Shown here: positions 1 to 13,500 of the stretch, one piece after another | Position numbering within the stretch: the stretch's first letter is position 1 | How the letters are laid out: each line of letters begins with the position of its first letter | Source of the DNA: Phanerochaete sordida | Lineage: Eukaryota; Basidiomycota; Agaricomycetes; Polyporales; Phanerochaetaceae | Length of the DNA: 64,000 bases | Assembly: GCA_019973155.2 (NCBI GenBank) | Contig: BPQB01000001.1 | Location: 2,294,001 to 2,358,000 of the forward strand | Reading direction: 5' to 3' | Translations under genes and position numbers: made by a program | Notes under the pieces: model-generated | Seen by the model: only the letters and a program-made list of their open reading frames with translations | Databases searched by the model: none | Told to the model about the DNA's origin: nothing

Positions 1-2094
1 GGCCTCAGGTGCGCCTTGCGGTGCATCGTCTGATCCAGGTGACCCCCCACGACGTCGCTTGGGCTTAGGTTTGGGCTTGGGCTTCGGGTTACGCTTCCCC
101 TCTTCCTCTGTTGACGGAGCAACCTCAGTGGTCGACTGTTTAGTAGGGTCGACTGTGCTGGTCTGGACCTCCGACGGGTTCGCAGCTGCTTCGTCAGGGC
201 CCGCGCCGGCGCCTAGGTTCGCACTATCGGAAGTGGATGGCTCTGGTTCCTGAGTAGCCTGCGCACGCTTCGTCCTGGCACGCGGTTTTGGCTTCGGCTT
301 CGACGGAGCAGTTGTACTGTCTTCTGCGACCGGAGCCTCTTTTGTTGACTCGGGTTGCAGATCTTGTTGCACAGTCGCAGCCCGACCACGTCGACGCGGC
401 TGGGAAGGGCCAGCGACCGGCTCAGGGGTGGAGATTCCGCTGTCCTGAGCGACAGGACTGCTGTCAGCAGTTTCTTTCGCCCTGCGTTTCATGAGCAGGA
501 CGTAGCGATGGCGACACTATAGACGAGGATTAGAGAATTGTGGAAGATGATTCTCGAAGGATATCTTACCATGTTGTCAGTCCTCCCACTTCCGACGCGC
601 AGGCTAACTTCCTTCCATTTGTCTCCGACCGCCTCATAAGCTGACAGCAGAGCCGCATCTTCCTCTTCGGTCCATCTGCCGCGGCCAACGGTGGGGTTCA
701 CGTGCTCGTGCCAACGCTCGCGACACTGTTCATTGTTGCGAGTGGGCACAAACGCAGCGACGTCTATCCACGAACGACCAAACACTTCGGTTGCACGTTT
801 GAGACGAGTATCCTCTTCCTGAGTCCACGGACCGCGTCGAAGGCCGGGTTGGAGTGTACGCTGGTAGCGGCTCTGGCATTGTCCAGCGGTAGCGTCTTCG
901 GACACCTGTCGAGCCACTACCATGCGATTAGCTCTCGCAATAGCTTCCGCGAGGGATCAAGCGTACCAAGGAGCCAGTTTTCGGTTCCATACACGTCGAC
1001 CATCTCCAGTAGCCTTTGGTCACTTTCTGCTGTCCAGACGTGCACCTTCCGCGGGATAGCGTGACGCATACAGTCTATGGGTGTCCGCCGCGTCTGGTAT
1101 GAAAGTACGTCGTTGAGTAAAGCCGTTTCGACCGATAGTGAAAGGCTTACTCCAAGTTTCGCGGCAATTTGGACCCAATCGACTTCGCCCTCCTTCGCAT
1201 CTCCAATGAGTTCCTTCAGCCTTGATATCTCTGGCTGTGACCAGTTCGAGCGATCAAAATCCGGGTGTCGCTCCCCGAGCCAACGTATCTCACATTCCTC
1301 TGCCGTTCGAGAGATACCATGTACGCCAGCGGCAGAAACCTGGCTCCAACGTCAATCATAAATTCACGAAATTACGGCAATTGTCGCACCTTCTGTGCTA
1401 CACGTTCCCAGTTAATCCCCTCTTTATTCTGCTCGAAGAAAGGCTGAGGGTGCTCGTTCAGCGCTACAAACGGCTGCTGGCCTCTGTGACCACAAAATGA
1501 GCCCAAACGAAGCCGAAACATCATTGCAGATGGAGGCATACCTCCTTTGAGCCTCGAGGGCGTATATCCTATGGTTCTCGGAGCGAACCGCATCGGCCAA
1601 CGCTTCGAGGTCGGCGGGCTTCACTAATGACAGTCAGCTAGGATTGCCGATGGAGCAGAGTTTGCGTACTGGGATGTACAGTAGTGCATTGTAGATAATG
1701 CCGCCGTTTTACAGCATCTTCGGCGAACGGGTGATCCTGAGCGAAGCGTAAAGATTAATTGAGTATCGCAAGCTGCTGAACATCGCTCACTTCGAAAGCT
1801 ATTTCAGGCGGTATGGGACCGGCGGCTTTAACCGCCCCAGACATCTCTAGATGACCACCGACATCAACTTCTGGTTCGTCGTCCGGTGCCTCCGCTGCTG
1901 CCTGCCAGGAATCGTTCAGAACGCGACTACAGGTTCTGGGGCACGACACGCACCAGTAGCTTGTCTACTGCCTCTAGCTCCGCCTCCAGCCTCTCCGTGT
2001 ACACCTTGAGTGCATATTGGTGATCTTTGTTCGCTTGTAGAGCTTCTTGGGTGAGGTCCTTGGCAGTTGGAGGCGTCGAGGATGAAGAGGACAT
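1..2094 (-). CDS. SNAPC4-like multi-repeat Myb DNA-binding protein (3' end beyond window)
   Basis: The start is the ATG at 2094 (MSSSSSTPPTAK), followed by a Glu/Leu-rich helix and a GTGCGT donor. After several short introns come successive Myb-like units: one ending RTAEECEIRW near 1290, one around DWVQIAAKLG (about 1170), one with GTENWLL (about 1010), then two canonical repeats, RGPWTQEEDTRL (about 840-700) and RGRWTEEEDAAL (about 690-570). An intron at about 570-530 rejoins the frame as DNM-CRHRY. About 4.5 repeats in this order match the snRNA-activating complex subunit SNAPC4, a nuclear factor binding snRNA promoter elements. A BAS1/REB1-like factor is the main alternative. The C-terminal part is a Lys/Pro/Ser-rich tail (KPKPKPK) still open at position 1. 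The gene is divergent from the next one, with 149 bp between start codons. Confidence 0.75.
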
Positions 2095-2243
2095 GGCGCC
2101 GCGGAGACAACGCGCAGACGCCTGAGAAAGAGACGCGCATGGTCGCGCGACGAGAGATCACGGTGACGCTGCTTGGTCTCAAACGACACGCTACTGCCAC
2201 CACCTCCGGCTCTGTTTCTCTCGGCTCGGTCGACTCTTGGATA

Positions 2244-2966
2244 ATGGCCAACGCTTCCGCAAAGCGCGTGGGTAGGTCCACGTGCCCTGTGCCGCGTCGC
2301 GTCCTGTACTGACTTGTGACCCTGCAGCCTCGCAGAATGCTGCAACTATCAAAAGCTTGAGGCTAGGCATGCTCGTCTCTGGCGCGCTCGCCTTGATCTT
2401 GCGCATGGTCTTCAATCGGGGCGCCCTCTCCCCCAAGACCTTCGCGTTCTGGATCTACGCTCTGTCGCTCATCCCCTCGATTTTCCTGTCCCGCTATCTG
2501 GAGCGGATTGGCTCCCCTCGTCATGACCCGACAACCGGCACACTCATCTCTTCCGGAGAGGATCTCGCGCGACCTGGGATACTGGAGTGGTGTTTCGATG
2601 TGATCTATGTCACATGTGAGTTCCACGTCTGTGCATCTTTCTTGGTCTCACACTCTTATCCAAAGGGGCGTGCCAAGTCGGTAGCGGGTTGCTTGGGACC
2701 TGGGTGTGGTGGCTATATCTCATCGTAAGTCCTGGTTATTCGTGCCGCGTATATAAGTGCACTCTCATGATATGTTGCTCCAGATCCCTGGCTACGCTGG
2801 ATACAAGCTCTGGGGCTCTGTTATATCGCCTATACTCCTTGGTCGTGGAGGGGCACCGCCAGCTGAGGCGGAAAACCCGGCTCCACAGCCCACAAGCAAG
2901 CGACAGGAAAAGCTGAAGAAACGCTCCGAGAGAGGTGACCCTCGAGTCCAAGTGCGGTCGAAGTGA
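2244..2966 (+). CDS. TMEM208/SND2-family ER membrane protein (DUF788)
   Basis: Four exons (2244-2271, 2328-2615, 2666-2724, 2784-2966) join in frame to 185 residues. The start MANASAKRV runs across intron 1 into ASQNAATIKSLRLGM, the conserved opening of the family. Hydrophobic stretches follow (LVSGALALILRMVF, FWIYALSLIPSIFL, a Trp-rich WVWWLYLI) and then a basic Lys/Arg-rich tail. Family members sit in the ER membrane and act in the SRP-independent (SND) targeting route; that role is taken from the family. All splice sites are GT-AG and introns are 50-59 bp. An AATAAA at 3004-3009 lies 38 bp past the stop. Confidence 0.8.
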
Positions 2967-3488
2967 CCGTACCCCGTGTTCTTCCCTACTCTGCTCTTAC
3001 CTCAATAAAGCACACTTGTACTACCTTTGCAATGTGTACCCCGGAGTACAAAGGTATTGAGAGTGAGGAGCAGTAGGCACATACAAGGCGATATGACGTG
3101 CCCAGGCTCGTTGTCGGATGAGCTCTCTTTCTGTCAAGGTGCACTTTGACTCAAGATATACGAGGCCCGCATCACATGGTTAGGCAAATCTCAGCTGTCT
3201 TCGTGGATACAGTCTCTGACATTTCCTTGTAGCTGCTGTTTATCCCTCGCGCGTGGTGTTTGGCCTGCATATAGTGAATCAGTAGGCCTTCCGGAATAAT
3301 TTCTTGCATGTCTCGCTTTTGTCTTCTCGTCGATGCAGGGAGCCCAAAATCGGCCGCGAGTTGCTATAAGGTTTGTGATCCCGACGCCTTCGGCAGCGTG
3401 CATCGATCCTCATGCTTGTCTTTCCCCGACCTCCACGACGTCCTCTCGCTCTTCAGCTCATTGCCCTGCGCTGCGTACACGGCTCGCT
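2967..3488. other. intergenic DNA with probable poly(A) signal
   Basis: There is no supported gene. AATAAA at 3004-3009 probably serves the upstream TMEM208-like gene; the rest would be 3' UTR plus the promoter of the next gene. Confidence 0.5.
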
Positions 3489-5584
3489 ATGACGACCTCT
3501 ACTGCACCCAAGAGTCAATATCATCACGTTATCCCCCGATTCATCCTCAGGCGATACAAGCAGAATGGGCCCACCATCGCGCCTCCGTGCGTGTCCTCTC
3601 GATCTGTGTCGCCAGTTCTCAAGCATGCATAAATATTGAAACTTTTCTAGGTCCAGTCCGCCGCGTAAAACGAGGCCCGGGAATCGCCCTGACGAGTTCA
3701 TCTACTACTACGACATTTTCAAAGGCGAGCTTCAGCTCAGATCAGTCGGTACTGTCTACGGCGTCAGAGACCTGTACATGGACGCGTCGAATCCAGGCGA
3801 CGTCATGGAGTTGGAGAAGAAACTTGCCGATCTCGAGGGGAAAGCCGCCAAAGTCATCGGGAAGATTCATGACACGATGCAGCAGACACTGTCCGTCTCG
3901 CTCAGCCGACGCGAACACGACGACCTCCGAAAGTTCCTCTTCGTCATGTACTACCGCAAGGAAAACCTCGCTCTTACTTATTGGCAGGAGGACCACCCGG
4001 AGAACGCGCCTGTACGTGCTTGGATTCAAGAATATCGCAAGAAGCACGGGTTCAAGACAGCTGCAGACTTCTGGTTACATGTCCTACGGTACTATCTCGA
4101 CACCTCTCATGAAGTGATCACCAAGGACTACCGCGATATCGTCCAAAAGTTTGGTCTTCTCAAGCTCGAAGAGATGATGCTACGATCCGTCGATCCCTCC
4201 ATTAAATTCGAAGCCGTCGCTTACGGATCTCAAGCGGAAGCTTCTCTGACGTCCATTTGGGAAGCTGCACCTGGAGAAGAATTCTTACTTGGGCACAATA
4301 CCTTCGGACTCTGGGAGGGTTTATGCCTCGGGCAACCAGCACTCCATCGCATCTTCGTCGTCAGCCCTCGAATAGCCATTGTCCACCGGCAGAAGCTGGT
4401 CGCTGGTACTTCCTCGCTACCCCATATCCCGGGGCTCGCGCCTGCGGACATTAATCACAGCGATCTCTTGGATATACCTACACCCCCTGCTGTAGTCAGC
4501 CATCAGGGTCTTGCCGGTAAACCTCTTCCAACTGCTGGCGCAGAATCGCTGCAAAACAAGATCTCTCCCGCTGCACAGGACGATGTGTTTACGTTCACGA
4601 AGTCAAAGCTCACGCCGACCCAGACAGACGCCTTCAACGCCGTAGTTCTGCGAAATGTGAGGCATGATGGTTCATTGACGTTCGTGTCCGTGCCTACGGC
4701 TCTGGCAACAATTCGCCGATACTGCGCGTCCCCCGAACCCGAGAACATGCTCACCAAGCATTTCTTCACCGGCCTCATCGAAGTTCTCGCAAATGCTACA
4801 AGTTCTGCAGCCCCTTCGTTCAGCTTTACGCCGTCACCGAAGGTACTGTGGCAGGCATTCATACACTGGATACTCAATTAAATGCCGCGACTTTAGAGAT
4901 CCCGCCAACGTCAAATGAGCCAAACGCCGACCGCTGCCCCACGGCCTCAGGGCGTCTCCTTGCACGCAGATTCGCTCACATCCTCTGACGCCTTGTCTAC
5001 CACCGGGACGTCGCTGGGTACAACTCGAACTCCTGCTACTCCGCCCATTGCCACGCACTCCACTATACTTGAGGACCGCCTCCGAAACCTCATCCTCGCG
5101 GAGCAAGGCGGTACCTCCACATTCGCCTCCCCTTATTCTGCCGCCCATGCCGTTTGGAAATTGTGCAAACATGACGAGATGCCAGAGATCGCGCCTCGCA
5201 TAGAGGTCTTCCGAATCTCTGGAGAAGCATACAGTCGTTTCGCTGCTCTACTTCGCAGCCCATCCGATCAGCATTTCCAGCCCCATCCAGAATATCGGCT
5301 GCGCAAAGACTTGTCAGCGGAGGACTCGGCTGTCTTTTTCGCCTTGGTTGGACAGGTATTCAACATGCTCGGCGTAACTGCGCCCCCAGATCGGCGAAGG
5401 TCGCTGGTCCTGCTCCACCAAGCAAGCATGATCGGATTCGCAGAGAAATTGGCGCAAACGCGACATGACACGTTGGCCGAGCTGCTTCGCGTCTCCGGAC
5501 TGCGGGTCATAGAGTAAGTAACTCATCGCAACACTGCGGTGCCATTCTACGAACTAAGCAAGCTACAGTCAGTGCGACATATGA
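3489..5584 (+). CDS. DUF4238 domain protein
   Basis: Exons 3489-3586, 3651-4842, 4897-5513 and 5569-5584 give 640 residues. The protein opens with SQYHHVIPRFILRRYK, the His-His-x-Ile-Pro signature of DUF4238. After intron 1 it continues DEFIYYYDIFKGEL. The long middle exon holds the rest of the domain. An in-frame TAA at 4879-4881 would end the protein early, but it lies inside a 54-bp intron (GTACTG at 4843, TTTAG ending 4896) whose removal keeps the frame, so I join the downstream open region. The last intron has a perfect GTAAGT donor at 5514 and leaves a five-codon final exon. DUF4238 is common in bacteria and patchy in fungi; its function is unknown. The C-terminal 200 residues have no recognised domain. 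Confidence 0.75.
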
Positions 5585-6398
5585 CAAGTACCGAGGCTTG
5601 ACGTTGGCTTTACCTTTTACTCCCAGATCATTCTGTGTGTCAACACTACCCACTCAATATGGTCAGGTTTTTGGTAACCTGACCTCTGCTGAAATCTGGG
5701 TTCATCACAACATGAGTTCGCTGTCACAACCAGTTTCCATTTGCTGGTGCTTTCATCGCACGGTAGACCGGTTCCTGCTGCCGCGATGAAGTAGTTTGTA
5801 TGTCGCACCGTGATCCTATGGAGTTTGGGCTTGCTCTGAACTTTCTCGGTTCGTGGATGCTCGCTGGTTGCTGCTGACTGGGCGCGCTGATCCCAGCCGA
5901 ATACCCGAACCGCGAAGAACCACGCCACCGTCCAATCGCGTCGCGCGAAAAGCTTCTGTGATCCTCGTGAGTCGGCTGGCCTCCTCATTCATCAAGTCGC
6001 TGACGGCGTCAGTCAGTGGTCATTGCGATAGCTGAGTAGCCTAAGCTGAGATGCCACGCCGTCCCCATGGAGGCACGCGACCGCTATTACCCGCGGACGC
6101 CACGGCTGCAGTACCCGCGGCACGCACGATGGGGCCCTGGAAAAACTAAGCCGAATGCCTTCACACCCTGATGGGATGCCCTCTTCCTCATTGACTCCCG
6201 AGCATCCGCATGGCTGCGCGGGTGAACGGCTGCGGCCACGATGTCATGCTGCAAGTACGGCCGGAGGTCAAGGCAACATCGCACTGTTCGCGCACCTTCG
6301 ACGCTTACGGTTATATACCCCTGCAGCGGCTGCTATGGATATTCACGAGACCCGTCGCTCACCCGCCATCCAGCAGACAGCTCTGCTGACCGCTCGCA
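5585..6398. other. intergenic DNA upstream of the P450
   Basis: No supported gene. The ORFs here lack splice-compatible extensions or recognisable domains. Confidence 0.5.
6312..6317 (+). promoter_or_regulatory. TATA-like box of the P450 gene
   Basis: TATATA lies 82 bp before the P450 start codon, a usual fungal distance allowing a short 5' UTR. Assigned by position only. Confidence 0.35.
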
Positions 6399-8742
6399 AT
6401 GATTCCTCTCACTGTTCTAGCTTTTGTCGCGGCAGTCGGACTAGGTCTGTGGAAGATATTCCAAGGCTACATCACTCGATCCCCTCTGGACAACATACCT
6501 GGTCCTGAGCGGACTTCTTTCTGGCAAGGTATGACTGCCGTTATTCGCTCATGATCGCGGACTACTCACAACTGTCCTAAGGGAATTATGGTGACATCTA
6601 CCACCGTCATGCTTGGAATTTCCACGACCGGGCTCGGGAGCTATTTGGACCTGTCTTCAGGTTCTGGGGTCCGCTTGGTGTGCGTTTAACCGAGCAGCGT
6701 TCGTAGATCGGTCACTTACTGACGTCGTATATCGCAGACCCGCGGCCTCTACGTGTTCGATCCTAAAGCCCTCAACAACATCATCGTGAAGGACCAGCAC
6801 GTTTACGAAGAAACCCGTTGGTTCATCTCGTGCGTCCTTCTTGTGCCGCAGCAGCAGCGCCAATATCCTAACTCTTGTAAAGCTGGAATATTAATGCTTT
6901 TGGCCTTGGTCTCCTCTCTACGCTTGGTACGTTGAATTTGATTCGCAGCTGGTCATGCGCGGAGAACTCACGGATTGAGTCCAGGCGAGCACCACCGCAA
7001 GCAGCGAAAGCTGCTGAACCCTGTGTTCTCTATCGCCCATATGAGGCACATGACCCCCATCTTCTACCACACTACGCACCGTGTACGCCGCACTTCCTGA
7101 GAATCATCCGGGCTTCCTGCCACTGACCGACCTGTCAGCTTCGGGCCGCAGTAGCGTCGGAGGTTGGGAGAGACTCCGCCGAGGTCGATGTCCTCGGATG
7201 GATGGGCCGCCTCGCTCTCGAGCTTATCGGCCAGGGCGGGCTGGGCTACTCCTTCGACCCACTCGTGTCGAGTGCTCGCAACTCGTATGGAGACGCGATT
7301 AAGGATTACGCGTACGTGTTTACGGTCGAATATGTACATTATCACACGCTTATCTCGTTTGCCTAGGCCGCTGCTGATTTCCATGCAACTCTGGCGCACC
7401 TTCTACCCCTACGTTTACGACTATGTGCCGCTCAGCGTCCGCCGCTTCTTTGCGCCACTCGTACCCGCACGAAACTACCAGCGAATCCGGGAGATCATTA
7501 ACACCATGGATTATCACTCGAGGCGCATTTTCCGCGAGAAGAAGGCTGCTCTGGAGAAGGGCGATGAGGCCGTCCTCATGCAGGTCGGCGCAGGGAAGGA
7601 TATAATGAGCATCCTGCGTAAGTAGCGCAATGTAAGAGTGGCAAGGGTGTGTATTAATCTCAGACATAACAGTGAAGGCCAACATGGAAGCCGCTGATGA
7701 GGATAAACTTGACGAGGACGAGCTCATCGGTCAGATGTCGTAAGTGCTCGCCTCGACTGTCCAGATCCCCGTGTCATGTAGTGATATGCTTCCCAGCACT
7801 CTCGTCTTCGCCGCCACCGATACAACGTCCAACGCGCTGTCCCGCATCTTTCACCTGTTGGCCGACCACCAGGACGTCCAGGACAAGATGCGCGCTGAGC
7901 TGATGGAAGCGGGCCCAGACGGCGAAGACATTCCGTACGACACCCTGGTCGCGCTGCCGTACATGGACGCTGTCTGCAGGGAGACACTCCGACTGTACGC
8001 CGACGTTTAGCTACTCTGACAGTATCGCTGACCGCAAATCCACAGGCATCCTCCCGTCAATAGCATGGCACGCGAGTAAGTTTTCTATATCTGTGCCTCG
8101 TTACGAAGGGCTAATGAGCACTGTCAGAACTCGAGAGGACGTCGTAATGCCTCTGAGCGAGCCCATTGTGGGCCGCAACGGCGAGGCGATGTCGGAAATT
8201 CTGGTGCCCAAAGACACGTTGATCCTTGTCGGTATCCGTGCGTGCAACCGCAACAAGGCACTCTGGGGAGATGACGCCGAAGAGTGGAAGCCTGAGCGAT
8301 GGCTCGCCCCCCTTCCCGAAGCTCTTGGCGGCGCACACGTCCCCGGTGTTTACTCTCATTTGTGAGTTCTTGCCCTAGCTGCGAGCCTCGAAGTGGGCAG
8401 AGTCTGACCGTTCTGCAGGATGACGTTCCTCGGCGGTGGACGTGCTTGCATGTGAGTGTTACTGTACACTGTGCAGCTCTTATCACTGAATCGCTCGTGC
8501 ACGACAGCGGATTCAAATTCTCCCAGCTCGAGATGAGTAAGTGCATTGCGGTCTCGTCTCGCGTGGCGCCGCTCACCGTCACCGCAGAGGTCGTTCTCGC
8601 AGTGATGCTGCGCTCCTTCAAGTTCCTGCCAGGCAAACGGGAGATTTACTGGAACATGGGAGGCATCAACTATCCTACTGCCGGGAAGGAGAGCGACAAG
8701 GTCTGCATGTACCTGCGGCTGGAGCCGGTTGGGCCGCAGTGA
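6399..8742 (+). CDS. Membrane-anchored cytochrome P450 monooxygenase
   Basis: About a dozen exons with short introns reconstruct one continuous P450. An N-terminal membrane anchor (MIPLTVLAFVAAVGLGLW) and proline-rich hinge (DNIPGPE) begin the protein. Then come the C-helix region GEHHRKQRKLLNPVFS, the I-helix oxygen-binding motif FAATDTTSNALSR near 7810, the K-helix ETLR (ExxR) at about 7980, a PERW motif near 8295 and the haem loop FLGGGRACIG with its axial cysteine near 8450. All these are present, so the enzyme should be functional: an ER-bound haem monooxygenase needing P450 reductase. The substrate cannot be read from sequence; the family cannot be named reliably, though the style fits the large basidiomycete expansions. 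It is a lone P450 with no secondary-metabolism genes around it. Confidence 0.9.
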
Positions 8743-8832
8743 ACCGCTTGCGGCGTTCACGTTCAGTGCCTGCCTCTGGGAAGCTACCACGCGCCGGAAG
8801 TATATGAGTCGCCGACCGCACGACAGTCTGAG

Positions 8833-10303
8833 CTATGGCTTCATTTGTATATCATTAATACTGTGTATATTGAAATCCTCGTATTGGACACCGCTTCTGA
8901 TCCAGCCGGCGAAGGGACCTCCAGGTCCTCTCAGTGCATTCTTCGCTTGCTGATAGGCCTCAGAGTAATCCTTTGCACCGCGGTAGGTAGCATCAGCAAG
9001 CTGCCTAAAGAGTGAATTGAAATCAGTTGTAAACACGATCTGACCGTGAGACGCATACTCACGAGAGACCGGAGGGCTGGATCTCGTCGAGACTTTGGCA
9101 CAATTTGAACAAGGATACCTTTGAGACGAGAGGCCTTACACACCGCAGCGTCAGGCGAGGGCCTCCCGCTGGAGACCAATGTGCTCACCAGAACTTTGGG
9201 TTGTGGCGGTTTTTTGGCGATATTCCTCGTCGAAGGCCGTTGATGAGAACCTCATGCTTCGGCGCGTCCGCTATCCAGCACAGGGCTGTCATGCCACATC
9301 AGGTGCCCGCTACTGGCCCAGGGAAATTACATTACGCACAGTCGTTGCAAGACGATGTGGCGTCTGCCAGCACCCTCTTCGAGTGCACGAAGTCTAACGA
9401 CGTGAAGTACACCGCCGGCTGCCTGAGTTCATAGCCATCCGGAAGCGCAGCACCTGGTCAAACCGAGGTGAGAAGACGGCGCATTTGGTGACGGCGCAAG
9501 CGTACGATCCATAGACCCCAGTCGGCCCCAGAAGGCTCGATCACAGTCCTCGCGGATTTGAGGACGCATTGCCTCGTCCACTTCACCGACTACGATCGAG
9601 TCGATGTACACAGGACTGAGATAGCGCGACGCCAGTGCACCCTGTATGCCCAGCACGTTCCAGCTTGCGATCTTGTCGCTGCAGGACATGGACGGGGTCG
9701 GCGGCGAGTCCGCGCGGCCGGGCTTGGTGCGGAGGACGCCGTAGAGCGAGTAGTTGTCCCTGCCTCGTGCGGCTGCGCCAGACGGGAGATCTGGGGGTAC
9801 GCCGGAGTCTTTCAGCGCTGCGATTTCTGCGTCCTGGAAGGCGGCGAGATAACGTGTAGACGCGTCGCCGCCTGGATGGTCAGTCAGAGGTGGCGACTCG
9901 GTTACGAGTACGCCGCCGACTTACATGGCAGAGTAGACACGTAGAGGTGCACCGCGACGCCAGACGCAAGCGCGAACTTGCCGTCAGGCTGCGAACGGAG
10001 CCACGGCGACCCAGCGGGAGACGCCGCCGCACGCTTGACCTCTTCGAGGAGCCAGCGCACGGCGCACCGCCGAGCGAGGACCTCCGCGTGGCTATCGTGC
10101 ACCGCGTCTCCGCCATTTTCGAGCCGCATGTCAGGCATGCATTTTGAGCCTGTGCCGAGAGAGACGACCTTCAGGCCCGCGTTCTCGTCCGACAGGACGA
10201 AGGCGGCTAGGATCGTGAACTGGCGAGGAGGCGGCGTGAAGCCGAGCGACGAGTACTGTTTCAAGACGGCCTGGACGACTGCATCTGGTGCTGGGTGGAC
10301 CAT
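8833..10303 (-). CDS. TAD1: tRNA-specific adenosine-37 deaminase (ADAT1/Tad1)
   Basis: The start at 10303 ([21 protein letters not shown]) fits the family; an in-frame codon at 10351 would only add a few residues. The catalytic zinc motif [11 protein letters not shown] (His-Ala-Glu) is in exon 1. The second zinc-ligand motif is split by an intron, STLPC then GDAS. Downstream are [43 protein letters not shown] and [18 protein letters not shown], all conserved deaminase-domain segments in order. The enzyme converts A37 to inosine in eukaryotic tRNA-Ala in the nucleus or cytosol. At least five short introns interrupt the gene. Its 3' end lies 90 bp from the convergent P450. Confidence 0.88.
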
Positions 10304-10561
10304 CCGCGGCGGTGCTGAACCAACCTCTCGCAGCCAAACTGGGAGTAGCAAAGATTACGTAATGCACTTGCCTGTGCGTGGCATTGGTAGCGAGTCCCTG
10401 TATTTCACTTCCTACACTACCAAAGAGCAAGACGCGTATCCGTAAAATGCAAAAGTCTGTATGAGCGATGAGATGTTGGTACAACTAGAGACAGCAAGGT
10501 ATACTATGCGGCGGACATCAACAAGATCGAGCACGAAAGGTATCACCCAGCAGGGGGCACA

Positions 10562-13500
10562 TCAGCCGTCCGCCCCAATTGCCCGCATGCCCGCCTTGCG
10601 TCCCCGCGACTTGCGCGCGCGGATGCCAGGCATAGGCCCATCTGGCGGGGGCTCGAAGCCGAGCGCGCTCGGGCGGTAGTCCTTCGGCGGCTGCGCCTGC
10701 TGCGGCGAGGCGGCGGACGGCGACGACTGGACGTCCTGGTCCCAGTACACGTCCGTGAACTCGTCCTCGCCGGGGTACGCCGTGATCTCCTGGGTGTCGG
10801 GGTCGATGTACGTGATGGGCATCGGCGCCTCGTACGCGATGATGCCCAGCTGCCGGCAGTAGTATGCGACGGCGGCGTGGAAGGCGGTCTTGCGCGCCAG
10901 GCGAAGGCCCCAGTCTTGCCAGTTTCTGCGGTGCAATGTCAGTGCGTGCCGTTCACAGAGTGGGTGGGAATGACGTACTGGTTGTGACCGATACCGATGG
11001 TAATCTCCAGATGCCGCATGTACTTGATGTTTTGCAGCGTCACCGAAGTACTGGGTTCAAACCACCGGTTTTTCTCCTTTGACAACCAATCGTTCATGCA
11101 CTTCTCGAGCTCGTCAAGTTTCTCCATAGGCGTGCGCCAGTGTATTTGCAAGGTACACGCTTCTCCGGTTTTCTGCAGGCCGTTGCGTCAGTGGCATAGT
11201 AGACTCTACCAGACATGGGGTACTCACCCCGCTGCGCCGTGCGTTCGTACTAGAGAAAAATGTTACGGTGAGTGACTGTCTCACAGAGGTCGGAAATCAC
11301 GTACATGAATTTGTTGAACAGCTGGCTGTTGAAGTAATATGATTCTGTGCCATCTTGACGGGTAAAGACCGTCTGCATCGGGTTGAGTTAGGTGATCGAT
11401 ACGACACAACTGCATAAAGCACTCACAGCAAACAAACCCATCTTTTTCACAACCAGGTTCTCATCGTCAATGAAGCAACGATCGCCAGTATCGAAGGGGC
11501 TGGGAAACACGCAGATGTCAGCCTGACGCTCCGCAGGGAGAAAATTTGGAGGAGGCTCTTACTGAGTGACGAAAAGGAACATGATGGCGTCGAACGCGTT
11601 GCTGCACGCGTTCTTGAAGATGAAGCTCAGGCCAATACCCAGCGAGTACAGACTCGTGAGCGAGTTGCCGACGCTGACGCCGAAGATGCTGAGCGAGATG
11701 AAGAAGAGGATGACGAGCGCGAAGAAGAGGAGGATGTTGTCGAGCGTCTGGAGCGCGACGCTGACGTCGCGCATCGAGCGGCTGAGCGAGCGGCGCTCCT
11801 TGTACACCTTGAGCAGCACCGTCTTGATCTCCGCGCGCGTGATGTCGCCGTTGTTGTCGCGGTCGAAGACGCGGAACGCCGCCGCGGCCTCCTCGTGGCT
11901 GCCGAACGCGGGGTGGAAGTCCGTCGGGATCAGGTACGTGCGCGTCGGGCTCCGGAACGCGTTGTAGATCGCGCGCGCGAGGCGCTTCGCCTCCCACGAC
12001 GAGGACACGTCCCACACGAGCCCGCCGAGGTCCGTGTCGATGCGCCCCTCGAGGTTGCGCGCGTCGTGCAGCACCGCCGTCTTCACCGTCTTCGCGGCCG
12101 TCTTCACCGCCGCGCGCACGTCGAGAAGCTCCTCGGGCTCGTCGCCCTTGTGCATGTGCCGCGGCGGGTACGAGTGCGGGCTCACCGAGCCGGACTGGTC
12201 GTGGTGCGGCGGCGTGATGGGCTCCGAGTCGGCGCGCTCGGGGGAGTGGGTGAAGAACGCACGCTTCGCCTTGAGCTTGCCCTTGGACTTGTAGACTAGC
12301 GTTGCATCTGCGTCTTCGTCAGTTGTAGTCGTGTCCGTGTTCCTCCTGCTGATGTGAATCTCATGCTCGAGGGGAGACGGCGAAGGCGGGCGGGACTGCG
12401 ACGTGGGAGTGACAAACATGGTGTGCCCCCGCGAATGAGTGGGAGTGCCGGGGCGAGAGTAAGCGAGAAGGTTCAGAGCGTTGAACGAACGGCTGCCGAA
12501 GCCTTGTGACGCAGACTTGACATGAGATCGTTTGGGCTTGTATGCCCGGAGCTTCTCAATGACCTTCAAAGCTTCCGACACTTCATCGAGACGCTCTCGG
12601 TAGGCCGTTCGATGGAACTGGAAAGCTACCATGGCTCAGTATGCAGCTGAAACCATTACACAGGCCGCACTTACCAACTGCATGCGACAGCATCTTCTGT
12701 CCACAAATGACTAGAGAGAAGAAAAACAAGAATTCGATTACGTCGTATATCTGTACCACGTCAGTCTTTGAAGGCCGAGCAAGGAAACCAAAAACCTACC
12801 CGTGCGGTATACCCGGCACGACTGTTGTCAGAGTTGTCCATGTCGTAGAGTTCGTATATGTTCGTGAAAATAATGACCCAGCTTGCCCACGCGCTGGAAG
12901 CATAGAACACCGGCTTGACGGTGTCCTTGACGCTGTTGTACATCTCGGTTTTTGACTTGACGTTCTCGCTGACGTGACCCCAGACGATCGCGATGGCATA
13001 GTTCACGACGACGGGCACGATGTCCACGATGAGCGCGAGGTACCAGGAGATGGTCAGGTTGGCCGCGGCCCAGAAGAGCCAGGCCTCGACGTTGTCCTTG
13101 ACATAGCGGCGGTGCTCGGTGGGGTGCGGCTTGTACCAGTAGAAGTGGACGAGCAGCGCGGGCGTGATGATGAGGCCGGACAGCAGCGTCGAGCCGACGA
13201 GAGAACCAAAGGTGAGCGCCAGAACCCTGGAAAAGCAGAGGCGGTCAGCACGCCGGCGGGAGCAGGGCCTGGGCAGCGCTGCGAGCGCGTCCGCTGCAGA
13301 GACACGCTCTGATGCGGACCACCACCGCAGCGCAGCGAGACGGAGACGCACTTTCTGAAGCCCCACGAGTCCTTCCTGAAGCCCATGTTCTGTTCGTAGC
13401 GAGCTTCTTGGTCGACAAGATCTTCTTCGGCGTCCCAGTCGTAGTCGTCCTCGCCGTCATCCGTCTCAGCGATGGAGGGAGACGTTGATCGCGGAGACCT

